A DNA stretch of 64,000 bases from a bacterium. Lineage in GTDB: Bacteria; Bacteroidota; Bacteroidia; Flavobacteriales_D; Sanyastnellaceae. This document shows, piece after piece, positions 44,217 through 51,455 of this stretch (its first letter is position 1; each line of letters starts with the position of its first letter). A program made the position numbers and the translations under genes. Under the pieces are notes generated by a model that was not told the origin of the DNA, searched no databases, and worked only from the letters and a program-made list of their open reading frames with translations. The stretch spans positions 1 through 64,000 of the forward strand of contig JAPOHG010000003.1 of NCBI GenBank assembly GCA_029979565.1, read 5' to 3'.

Positions 44217-44727
44217 GCAGGTATTTTTAGTCGGATACATGGCGGCGGGGAAGACCTCGGCTGCATTGGCCTTGTCCCAGCAGTCGGGTCTCCCGATGAT
44301 TGACCTCGATGAAGAGTTTGAACGGCGGGAAGGGCGAACCATTCCAGAAGTCTTTCAGCAAGACGGAGAAGCCGCATTTCGATCCAAGGAAAGCGCCCTG
44401 TTGCGAGAGGTTGCCGGACAAACAAAATTCGCCATCGTTGCCTGTGGTGGAGGTGCCATGATCAACCCACAAAATGTCCAAACGATGCGGGACCACGGCT
44501 TGATTGTGTGGATTGATCCGCCGCTCGAAACCATTTTAGAGCGGTTGCGCGCGAATCCTGGAGATCGGCCGCTTTTGCAGGCCATGGGATTTCCCTCGAA
44601 CGAGGACCAACTGCGCGCACACTACGAGGACCGTCGAGCCGGGTATGCGCAAAGTGACGAGCGCATCGAAGACCTTTCCGAGCCGGTGCTAACGGCGTTG
44701 GTCGCGCGAATCAGTCGTGAAGGGTAG
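44209..44727 (+). CDS. aroK: Shikimate kinase
   Basis: 172 residues. Phosphorylates shikimate at O3 in chorismate synthesis. Walker A GYMAAGKT (9-16) is close to the usual GxMGxGKS, with Ala for the second Gly. Shikimate-binding DLDEEFERREGRTIPEVF and FRSKESALLREV, the glycine triad CGGGA, and the lid RPLLQAM are all present. It starts inside the end of the FAH-family gene (8-base overlap). With the DAHP synthase fusion and aroQ elsewhere in the window, three shikimate pathway steps are represented, but not in one operon. Ends in a 17-base overlap with the convergent phosphoribosyltransferase gene. Confidence 0.95.
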   Translation: MAEQVFLVGYMAAGKTSAALALSQQSGLPMIDLDEEFERREGRTIPEVFQQDGEAAFRSKESALLREVAGQTKFAIVACGGGAMINPQNVQTMRDHGLIVWIDPPLETILERLRANPGDRPLLQAMGFPSNEDQLRAHYEDRRAGYAQSDERIEDLSEPVLTALVARISREG

Positions 44728-45223
44728 CGGCGTCGCTTGCACTCTCCGTTGCTTCGATGCTCACTTCAATGTGCTCCTTCAGGTTGGTGCTTAGCGTCAA
44801 TCCACAAAAGTCCGCACGAACCGGGAAAGAACGATGTTTGCGGTCGATCAAGACCGCTGTAGCGACACGTTTTGGTCCTGCACTGAGAATGTGGTGAACT
44901 GCATACATGAGCGTTTTGCCTGAGTTCAATACATCGTCCAGAACGATGACCGATTGACCTGACAAGGTATCCAGCGACTCGCTCAATGTGATGGCTCCTT
45001 CAAGGGGATTGGATTTGTTCAGTTCGAGGATAGAGGCCTTTACCTGAAGCTCTCCGATGGCCTCGATGATTTCACCGATGCGTTTTCCTACCGGTTCGCC
45101 GTTGCCTGCTATGGTGATGAGGTGTAGCACGTCTTCCGTGTGGAACGCCTCAATGATCTGCCGGGCAATCCGCTGAAGCTTGCGCTCGATTTGATTGGAT
45201 TCAAGGATGCGGGTGCTGCTCAT
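44711..45223 (-). CDS. Phosphoribosyltransferase, PyrR-like
   Basis: 170 residues. Type I phosphoribosyltransferase fold with the PRPP motif VIVLDDVLNSGKT (about residues 92-104), an N-terminal IERKLQRIARQIIE helix, and a late DRKHRSFPVRADFCGL block that resembles PyrR/uracil phosphoribosyltransferase proteins. It could act as a PyrR-type protein or as a salvage enzyme; no PyrR-type RNA attenuator was seen. The 3' end overlaps aroK by 17 bases on the opposite strand. A GACCTTTG box (one mismatch) ends 4 bases upstream of the ATG. Confidence 0.88.
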   Translation of the reverse strand: MSSTRILESNQIERKLQRIARQIIEAFHTEDVLHLITIAGNGEPVGKRIGEIIEAIGELQVKASILELNKSNPLEGAITLSESLDTLSGQSVIVLDDVLNSGKTLMYAVHHILSAGPKRVATAVLIDRKHRSFPVRADFCGLTLSTNLKEHIEVSIEATESASDAATLHD

Positions 45224-45226
45224 GGC

Positions 45227-46684
45227 TCAAAGGTCTGCTGTTTTTTCGAATACTCCAACCGCCTCCACATGCGCCGTATGTGGAAATTGATCCACCAAGG
45301 TCAGTTTCGTCAATGCATAGCCAGCTTCGGCCAATGTCGCGATATCGCGCGCTTGGGTGGCCGGGTTGCAGGAGACGTACACCATGCGTTTGGCTCGGAT
45401 GCGAATGACTTTGCGGAGGGTCTTGGGGGAGATGCCCGCACGCGGTGGATCGAGGACAATGGTGTCAATTTTGCCGACATATTCCGGGTATTCCAGCAGG
45501 AATTTGCCCACATCGGCGGCATGGAATTCCACATTTTGAATGCCGTTTTTCTGGGCGCTTCGACGGGCGTCGATAATGGCCTGCTCGACGATGTCCACGC
45601 CGATGACTTTCCGGGAGGAGGCGCGTGCGAGCAACTGCCCGATGGTGCCCGTTCCGCAGAATAAGTCCATGACGTAGCCGTCGGATGAGGCGCCGTCCGT
45701 CCAATCGGCCGTTGCTTCGGAAACAGTCATTTCATACAACCGCTCGGCGCTTGCCGGATTGGTTTGAAAGAAGCTTGCCATTTCGACATCAAAGTCCAAT
45801 CCATGCAGGGTTTCCGTAACGAAAGGGTCGCCGTAAATACAGGTGCTAGCACCTGCTCTCGCTTCGACCCGTTCGCCTTTGTCATCGTTCACGGTGTGGA
45901 GTACGCCTTGAAGGCGATCTCCGAATAACGCTTTGAACTCGGCGATGCATGCCTCACGGTCGAAATGGGCAATGCCATCGGATGTGGTGACCAGGTTGAT
46001 GAGCAAGCGCTGGGTGGCGATGCTTTTGCGCACGACGAGGAAGCGAAAAAAGCCTTCGCGACGCGGGGGATGCCATGCGGGCAACCCGGTTGATTCGAAC
46101 CATTGACGCAATTGGGGCAAGGCGTTTTCGACGTTTGCATCGAAGAGGCCAGAATCTCGGTTGAGGTCTTCCACGGCCCACCAGGTACCCCGCCGCTTGA
46201 AGCCCAGCCCAAAGCGGTCCTCTTTCTCACCGGTTTCCGGATTGTGGACGATGGCGGAAAAGCTGTACTCCATCTTGTTGCGGTAGTGCCAGTTCGCCGG
46301 CGAACCAATGAGGCCTTGGTATACGCGATCGAGGTGCTCGATATTTCCGATTTTGCGGTACAGCTCCAGAGCGGTTTGTTCCTTCAATGCGTGTTGATCC
46401 TCGATGGGCAAGTGTGCATACGGAGCCCCGGGTATTTCTTGGTAGGGAATGGATTCTTCGCGGGGGGACCGTTCCAGCACATCTTCCAATTTGCATTCCG
46501 CGTACTTGGATTTGCACTTCACCACGCGGGCATTGACCCGTTGTCCCGGAAGGGCATTCTGCACAAAAATCACGAAAGGTCCTCGCTCTGTTTCTTGCCG
46601 AGCAATGCCCTTGCCTCCGAATGCAACGTCTTGAATGTCAAGGGTTAGCACTTGGTTTTTCCGGAAGAGTCGTTCGCGTCTCAC
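45227..46684 (-). CDS. rlmD: 23S rRNA (uracil-C5)-methyltransferase, RlmD/RumA-like
   Basis: 485 residues from a GTG at 46684, chosen because an exact TACTTTTG box ends 5 bases upstream and lies inside the longer reading. TRAM domain (about 10-65: VLTLDIQDVAFGGKGIARQE), then the SAM-binding domain with DLFCGTGTIGQLLA and the catalytic VSCNPATQARD loop. It uses SAM to methylate a 23S rRNA uracil. The segment that in RlmD proteins carries the [4Fe-4S] cysteines reads IPYQEIPGAPYAHLPIEDQ and has no Cys, so the iron-sulfur cluster appears to be lost. Confidence 0.92.
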   Translation of the reverse strand: MRRERLFRKNQVLTLDIQDVAFGGKGIARQETERGPFVIFVQNALPGQRVNARVVKCKSKYAECKLEDVLERSPREESIPYQEIPGAPYAHLPIEDQHALKEQTALELYRKIGNIEHLDRVYQGLIGSPANWHYRNKMEYSFSAIVHNPETGEKEDRFGLGFKRRGTWWAVEDLNRDSGLFDANVENALPQLRQWFESTGLPAWHPPRREGFFRFLVVRKSIATQRLLINLVTTSDGIAHFDREACIAEFKALFGDRLQGVLHTVNDDKGERVEARAGASTCIYGDPFVTETLHGLDFDVEMASFFQTNPASAERLYEMTVSEATADWTDGASSDGYVMDLFCGTGTIGQLLARASSRKVIGVDIVEQAIIDARRSAQKNGIQNVEFHAADVGKFLLEYPEYVGKIDTIVLDPPRAGISPKTLRKVIRIRAKRMVYVSCNPATQARDIATLAEAGYALTKLTLVDQFPHTAHVEAVGVFEKTADL

Positions 46685-46689
46685 GGGGG

Positions 46690-46697
46690 CAAAAGTA
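46690..46697 (-). promoter_or_regulatory. -7 promoter box TACTTTTG
   Basis: Exact TAnnTTTG match ending 5 bases before the rlmD GTG at 46684. Faces the EEP-gene promoter at 46713. Confidence 0.6.
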
Positions 46698-46712
46698 CGC
46701 TGTTCGGCGCTG

Positions 46713-46720
46713 TATCTTGC
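46713..46720 (+). promoter_or_regulatory. Near-consensus -7 box TATCTTGC
   Basis: Imperfect TAnnTTTG match ending 4 bases before the ATG at 46725 of the EEP-family gene; divergent from the rlmD promoter. Confidence 0.4.
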
Positions 46721-46724
46721 GCCC

Positions 46725-47585
46725 ATGGTCAGGTTGCGATTCAATTTGTTTGGCGTGGGGATGGTGTTGGCCTTTGGAATGGCATGGACGGGAGTTCACG
46801 CGCAGTCCAATGCCGAGCTTTCGGTTTGCACGTTCAACGTGCGGTACGACAACCCCAACGATACCATCAAGTGGCACGAGCGGCGAAATGAAGTGGCGCT
46901 TGCGATGCGGTATTTTGACATTGTCGGCGTGCAAGAGGCCCTGCCCAATCAGTACGAAGACCTCAATGGCCTGATGCCCAAACACAAGGCGTTTGGAACG
47001 GGGCGTAATGCCGACGGATCGGGCGAAGCTTGCCCGGTGTATTGGAACGCAGAGCGCTTTGACTTTTTGCAGGGTGAAACGCGATGGCTGTCGTTGGAGC
47101 CCAATCAGCCTGGAAGCGTTGGATGGGACGCAGACCTGCCAAGGATTGCAACGGTGGTGGTGCTGTTCGACCGCAAGCGGCAGCAAACCGTACGGGTTAT
47201 CAATACACACTGGTCTCATGTAGGGGAGGATGCGCGCTTGAATGCAGCGGCGCTTGTGGCGGGCTGGACCGGTTGGGGTGCTTCTGGATCCGATGAATTG
47301 GTTGTGGTGTGCGGGGATTTGAATGCGGAGCCTGTATCGGAACCGGTTCAATCCCTGATGGCATCAGCAGACTTAATCGACACCTACGACACGGCGCGTT
47401 ACCGGTGCCGAAAATCATTTGGGACGTACACGACGTTTCTGCCCGAGAACCTCGCCAACGCCACTCGGATTGATTACATCTTGTACCGAGGGGCTGCTTC
47501 CGTTGATTGGGTCTGCGCCGATGAAGTGCTCAAGTACGGCGTGTACATCTCCGATCACATGCCCTACCACGCCATTCTGAAATGA
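46725..47585 (+). CDS. Secreted endonuclease/exonuclease/phosphatase family hydrolase
   Basis: 286 residues. Signal peptide (MVRLRFNLFGVGMVLAFGMAWTGVHAQ), then an EEP fold with the complete active site: TFNVRYDNPNDTIKWHER, GVQEAL (metal Glu), INTHWSHVG (His), GDLNAEP (Asp/Asn) and the final SDHMPYHAIL His. Substrates of such proteins include nucleic acids, sphingolipids or inositol phosphates; the choice is open. Expected in the periplasm or outside the cell. The stop overlaps the ATG of the downstream transporter by 4 bases, which hints at uptake of a released product. Confidence 0.92.
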   Translation: MVRLRFNLFGVGMVLAFGMAWTGVHAQSNAELSVCTFNVRYDNPNDTIKWHERRNEVALAMRYFDIVGVQEALPNQYEDLNGLMPKHKAFGTGRNADGSGEACPVYWNAERFDFLQGETRWLSLEPNQPGSVGWDADLPRIATVVVLFDRKRQQTVRVINTHWSHVGEDARLNAAALVAGWTGWGASGSDELVVVCGDLNAEPVSEPVQSLMASADLIDTYDTARYRCRKSFGTYTTFLPENLANATRIDYILYRGAASVDWVCADEVLKYGVYISDHMPYHAILK

Positions 47586-49006
47586 ACAATTCCAAAGCCA
47601 TTGCCCAAATTGCGGGGCCCATTGCGGCCGCTGTGGTGTGGTGGCTTTCCAGCAGCCAAGGGCTGCCGGACGAGGCGACCCGCGTTTTGGCTGCGGCTGC
47701 ATGGATGCTCATTTGGTGGATTGCTGAGGCGGTGCCGTTGGGCGTGACGTCCGTATTGCCAATGGTGTTGTTTCCGATCATGGGCATCGCATCGATTGCA
47801 GAGACGACGGCACCGTATGGTTCCCATTATGTGTTTTTGTTCATGGGCGGCTTCCTCATTGCGCTTGCATTGGAACGGTGGGATTTGCACAAACGATTTG
47901 CACTTTCAGTGTTGGTCTTGGCCGGTGGCAATCCACGCTGGCTCATCGCCGGTTTCATGGTAGCGACAGCTGCGCTCAGTATGTGGATATCCAATACCGC
48001 CACCACGCTCATGATGCTGCCCATTGCCCTGTCCGTCTTGCACAAAGTGGATGCGAAAACCCACCCCAATTTTGCGTTGGCTCTGCTGCTTGCAACGGCA
48101 TATTCGGCGAACCTCGGGGGCATCGCAACCCTCATTGGTACCCCGCCGAATGTGGCCATGGCAGGGGTGCTGGAAGACCAGTTCAACATCGAGGTTCCCT
48201 TTTTGGAGTGGACAATGATGGCCTTGCCGTTTTCGGTGTTGATGTTGGTTGTCGTGTACGTTTTGTTGACCCGCGTGTTGACCCCGGTGGCTCCAGGAAG
48301 CCTCAGCCAAGGCCACCATGAAATTCGATCCGAGCTCGCTGCATTGGGTTCCTGGAAGCCAGCCGAGCGCCGTGTAGCGGTGGTGTTTGCCTTGACGGGG
48401 CTGCTGTGGGTAGGACGCCGGTGGTTGGTCGCATGGACAGGCCTTGAGATGAATGACACCACCATCGCTATGGCTGCAGGCGTTGGCCTTTTTCTCATTC
48501 CAAGCGCCGAGCGTGATTCAGCGCGGTTGCTCACGTGGCGCGATACCCGAAACCTGCCATGGGATATCCTTCTCCTTTTCGGCGGTGGATTGACGCTGGC
48601 CAAAGCCCTGGGAGATGCCGAAGTGTTGGCCATGGTAGCCGAGGCCATGGCGGCTTGGGATGACATCAGCCTTGGGGCACTGGTGTTGTTGTTTGCAGGG
48701 GCCGCCCTGCTGTTGACCGAGGTGATGAGCAACTTGGCGTTGACCGTAGTGATGGTGCCCATCGTGGGGCAAATTGCCTTGGAATGGGGCGTCAATCCCA
48801 TGCTGCTGGTTATCCCCGTTACGATTGCGAGCAGTTGTGCGTTCATGCTGCCCATGGCCACGCCGCCGAATGCCATCATCTTTGGCAGCCAGCGCATCAC
48901 CATGAAGGAAATGGCGTCGGTGGGATTGCTGTTGAATGCAATCGCGGCCGTGCTCGCATGGGCCTGGGGGGTGTGGGTTTTGCCGGAGTGGTTGGAGTTG
49001 CTCTAA
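47582..49006 (+). CDS. DASS (SLC13) family sodium-coupled dicarboxylate/sulfate transporter
   Basis: 474 residues with about 11-12 membrane segments. DASS family motifs: SNTATTLMMLPIA (first SNT signature), NLGGIATLIGTPPN with the substrate loop, and a second repeat with TEVMSNLALTVVMVP and CAFMLPMATPPNAIIFGS. The paired SNT/SNL repeats and the proline-rich TPPN loops are complete, so the carrier is likely functional. The substrate (C4-dicarboxylate, citrate or sulfate) is not resolved. Coupled to the EEP-family gene by a 4-base overlap; its TAA stop is shared with the aroQ promoter box. Confidence 0.93.
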   Translation: MNNSKAIAQIAGPIAAAVVWWLSSSQGLPDEATRVLAAAAWMLIWWIAEAVPLGVTSVLPMVLFPIMGIASIAETTAPYGSHYVFLFMGGFLIALALERWDLHKRFALSVLVLAGGNPRWLIAGFMVATAALSMWISNTATTLMMLPIALSVLHKVDAKTHPNFALALLLATAYSANLGGIATLIGTPPNVAMAGVLEDQFNIEVPFLEWTMMALPFSVLMLVVVYVLLTRVLTPVAPGSLSQGHHEIRSELAALGSWKPAERRVAVVFALTGLLWVGRRWLVAWTGLEMNDTTIAMAAGVGLFLIPSAERDSARLLTWRDTRNLPWDILLLFGGGLTLAKALGDAEVLAMVAEAMAAWDDISLGALVLLFAGAALLLTEVMSNLALTVVMVPIVGQIALEWGVNPMLLVIPVTIASSCAFMLPMATPPNAIIFGSQRITMKEMASVGLLLNAIAAVLAWAWGVWVLPEWLELL

Positions 49007-49011
49007 CTTTG
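49004..49011 (+). promoter_or_regulatory. -7 promoter box TAACTTTG overlapping a stop codon
   Basis: Exact TAnnTTTG match; its TAA is the stop codon of the DASS transporter gene. Ends 4 bases before the GTG start of aroQ at 49016. Confidence 0.6.
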
Positions 49012-49015
49012 CTGT

Positions 49016-49444
49016 GTGAAGCGCATTGCCATTTTGAATGGCCCCAACTTGAATTTATTGGGGACCCGAGAGCCGGAGGTGTATGGCCAACGGTCCCTGA
49101 AAGAGCTGGAAGCCGAATGGGTGGCATTTGGGCAAACGCACGGGGTGGAAATCACCTGTGTTCAATCAAATGTTGAAGGCGAACTGATCGATGCCATTCA
49201 GGCCCACGGATTCGATGCAGATGCCATCCTGATCAATCCCGGAGGCTACACCCATACCAGTGTTGCCATTCGCGATGCCATCGCTGCAGTGGACGCTCCG
49301 GTTTATGAAATTCACATTTCCCATCCGGATGCGCGCGAGGAATTCCGAAAGACTTCGCTGGTGCGTGAAGTCTGTGCAGGAGGGGTAAGTGGCCTCGGTG
49401 TTCAGGGGTACATGGCTGTGCTTGAGTCCTTGATTACCGGTTGA
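49016..49444 (+). CDS. aroQ: 3-dehydroquinate dehydratase, type II
   Basis: 142 residues, normal for the type II dodecameric enzyme that dehydrates 3-dehydroquinate in the shikimate pathway. All family blocks are present: AILNGPNLNLLGTREPEVYG (catalytic Arg and Tyr), the QSNVEGELID substrate loop, LINPGGYTHTSVAIRDA, EIHISHPDAREEFRKTS and GVSGLGVQGY. GTG start at 49016, 4 bases after an exact promoter box that overlaps the upstream stop; no ATG is available nearby. Confidence 0.96.
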   Translation: MKRIAILNGPNLNLLGTREPEVYGQRSLKELEAEWVAFGQTHGVEITCVQSNVEGELIDAIQAHGFDADAILINPGGYTHTSVAIRDAIAAVDAPVYEIHISHPDAREEFRKTSLVREVCAGGVSGLGVQGYMAVLESLITG

Positions 49445-49529
49445 TCACGAATGCTTTCTGCAAGGTCAATAGACCGTTGTCATAACCGGGATTAGCCGAG
49501 GCTCGAAGTTTGAGAAGGTAAAGGGGCGT
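49434..49529 (-). pseudogene. Remnant of a T9SS C-terminal sorting domain
   Basis: On the minus strand a frame ending at TAA (49434-49436) reads TPLYLLKLRASANPG, then YDNGLLTLQKAFVINR. This is the last two strands of a type A T9SS sorting domain (compare GVYLLRVG in paralogue 2 above). A stop codon upstream at 49554-49556 leaves only about 40 codons and no start, so the rest of the gene is gone. The fragment overlaps the 3' end of aroQ by 11 bases. Confidence 0.45.
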
Positions 49530-49598
49530 CACTGAATTACACAACCACACTTGTCAATTCATTAGTGCAGCGTTCAGTAAGAGCCTCATATTAGGCCC

Positions 49599-49760
49599 AT
49601 GAACAACATCGAAAGCATCGAAGAGCTAAGATCTTACCACGCACGGCTGAAAGAAGTTGTGACGGCCTTAAACCGATTTCAGAAAAGCACTAATCAAAGT
49701 GTCACACCTACACAAGTCTCTAATTCGTCTCGGGGACAACGAACCGAAAGTGCACGTTAG
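49599..49760 (+). CDS. Small orphan ORF (53 residues), uncertain
   Basis: Begins MNNIESIEELRSYHARLK, then EVVTALNRFQKS, and ends in a Ser/Thr/Gln-rich tail. The first 30 residues could form a single amphipathic or coiled-coil helix. It lies in an otherwise gene-free 300-base interval between aroQ and the convergent membrane protein gene, whose stop it overlaps by 4 bases. No -7 box at the usual distance and no Shine-Dalgarno sequence are visible (the upstream bases read ATATTAGGCCC). It may be a real small protein or a chance ORF in decayed DNA. Confidence 0.35.
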   Translation: MNNIESIEELRSYHARLKEVVTALNRFQKSTNQSVTPTQVSNSSRGQRTESAR

Positions 49761-50314
49761 AACTTCCTCAGCCCCTTGTCAATCAACTTGGCCAGCTGCG
49801 CGGCTGATTTGTTGTCGAGTTGCTTGCCCAAAACGAAACGCCCGCGGAGGTAAGTGAACTGAAGGGAATCGCCGCCCATGATCCAAAAGCTCTGGTCGAG
49901 GTTTTGCATGAATTTGGTGGGATCGCGTTGGACGACTTCCATTTTCTTGATGTTGCCTTTGATGAAGAAACGTGCACGGCCGAGGTCGCTGAAGGCGTTT
50001 TTGACACTCATGCCTTCCGCTGTGATGCGGACCATTTCCCGTCCGATTCGCCGCCACAAGATGACCTTGAGCACCCGGAAAGCGAAGAAGGCCCAGAAGG
50101 CCATGAAGATGAGAAAGAAGGTGCGGTCGCTGCCTGTGGCACCGACCATTTCCATGGCCGTTGCTCCACCCACAGCCAACCAGGCCAAGAACCAGCCTTC
50201 GAGCATCATGCGCTGGGTGCGCGGGATGGATTGCCCGATGATGATGGTGAGGGCATCCTCGTGCCAAGCGTAGGTGATGCGGTCTCCGATGGACTGAACA
50301 GTGGACGAAGGCAT
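49757..50314 (-). CDS. Predicted inner-membrane protein with two helices
   Basis: 185 residues, family not recognised. Two adjacent membrane helices (about 38-56 and 63-82: WFLAWLAVGGATAMEMVGA; TFFLIFMAFWAFFAFRVLKVILW) precede a soluble, strand-rich C-terminal domain (about 95-185) with basic residues, the arrangement of PH-like membrane proteins. Start 50314 is the only good Met before the helices. It lies 10 bases downstream of bshA and ends the operon that begins at lon. No function is proposed. Confidence 0.78.
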   Translation of the reverse strand: MPSSTVQSIGDRITYAWHEDALTIIIGQSIPRTQRMMLEGWFLAWLAVGGATAMEMVGATGSDRTFFLIFMAFWAFFAFRVLKVILWRRIGREMVRITAEGMSVKNAFSDLGRARFFIKGNIKKMEVVQRDPTKFMQNLDQSFWIMGGDSLQFTYLRGRFVLGKQLDNKSAAQLAKLIDKGLRKF

Positions 50315-50324
50315 GCGTCGGTAC

Positions 50325-51455
50325 TTACGGGGTGAGGCGGTGGTAGATGGCTTCGTAATGGGGAAGGATTTTCATGACGTGAAATTCCTGAGCCCGGGCC
50401 AGCGCTGCCGCTTTGAACGCGGCACGTTCATTGCGCTCATCAAGCACGGCGTGGGCATACCGGGCCATGGCATCAACGTCTCCAACGGGGGCGAGGTAAC
50501 CGCAGACCCCGTGTTCGATCACTTCGGGCAACCCGCCGGCATCCGAGGCGATGACGGGCACGCCCGCGGCCAAAGCTTCGAGTGCGGAAAGCCCAAAACT
50601 TTCGGTTTCCGAAGGCAACAAGAACAAGTCGCTGACCAGCAGCGGCTCGATTGGGTTCTTGATTTTACCGATGCTGACCACATCCGAACGAACGCCTCGC
50701 TCTTCAGCACGCTTTTCCGCTCGAACCCGCTCGGGACCGTCTCCGACCAAGAGCAACTTGGCCGGTTGCTTGGCGCGAACGCCTGCAAACACATCGACAA
50801 CGTCCTCGACGCGTTTGACCGGCCGAAAATTCGAAATGTGCGTGATGATCGGTTCTCCGTTCGGGGCTACCGCTCGGCGGAATTGTTCATCGGCTTTTCG
50901 TTCGAAATGGGACGGGCAGATGAAGTTGTGGATCACTTCAATTTCCCGGTTGACGCCGAACATCTTGAGCGTGTCTGTTTTGAGGCTGTGGGAAACCGCT
51001 GTGACTGCATCGGACTCGTTGATTGCGTGGGCGATCACCGGTTCAAATGCCGGGTCCTTCCCGAGCAACGTGATGTCCGTGCCGTGCAGCGTGGTGACAA
51101 TGGGCAATTGTATGCCTTCTTTGGCGAGGATGTCGCGCGCGGTGATGGCTGCACTCGCGTGCGGGATGGCGTAATGCACGTGCAAGAGATCGAGGTCGTG
51201 GGTTTTGGCCACCTCGACCATTTTGGAGGCCAACACCAACTCATAGGGCTGGTAATCAAAGAGCGGATAGTCGCTCACCCGGACTTCGTGGTAAAAAAGG
51301 TTTCTTTTCAAGCTTCCCATCCGGGCCGGAGCGCTGTAGGTGATGAAATGGAGCTCGTGGCCCTTTTCTGCGAGCGCCTTGCCCAATTCCGTGGCGACCA
51401 CGCCAGACCCTCCAAAGGTGGGGTAACACACAAAACCAATGCGCAGGTTCTTCAT
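50325..51455 (-). CDS. bshA: N-acetyl-alpha-D-glucosaminyl L-malate synthase BshA
   Basis: 376 residues. GT4-family glycosyltransferase that joins GlcNAc from UDP-GlcNAc to L-malate, the first step of bacillithiol synthesis. Diagnostic features: IGFVCYPTFGGSGVVATELG start, LLHVHYAIPHASAA, TTLHGTDITLLG, HNFICPSHF, HISNFRPVKR and the nucleotide-sugar SETESFGLSALEALAAGVPVIASDAGG block. Presence implies bacillithiol-based thiol redox control in this organism; bshB and bshC are not in the window. Its ATG overlaps the GH3 fusion gene by 4 bases. Confidence 0.95.
   Translation of the reverse strand: MKNLRIGFVCYPTFGGSGVVATELGKALAEKGHELHFITYSAPARMGSLKRNLFYHEVRVSDYPLFDYQPYELVLASKMVEVAKTHDLDLLHVHYAIPHASAAITARDILAKEGIQLPIVTTLHGTDITLLGKDPAFEPVIAHAINESDAVTAVSHSLKTDTLKMFGVNREIEVIHNFICPSHFERKADEQFRRAVAPNGEPIITHISNFRPVKRVEDVVDVFAGVRAKQPAKLLLVGDGPERVRAEKRAEERGVRSDVVSIGKIKNPIEPLLVSDLFLLPSETESFGLSALEALAAGVPVIASDAGGLPEVIEHGVCGYLAPVGDVDAMARYAHAVLDERNERAAFKAAALARAQEFHVMKILPHYEAIYHRLTP

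Noticed and set aside
47827-48903. 358-codon minus-strand frame opposite the DASS transporter
   Set aside because: Shadow of a membrane-protein gene; no domain recognised and no promoter.
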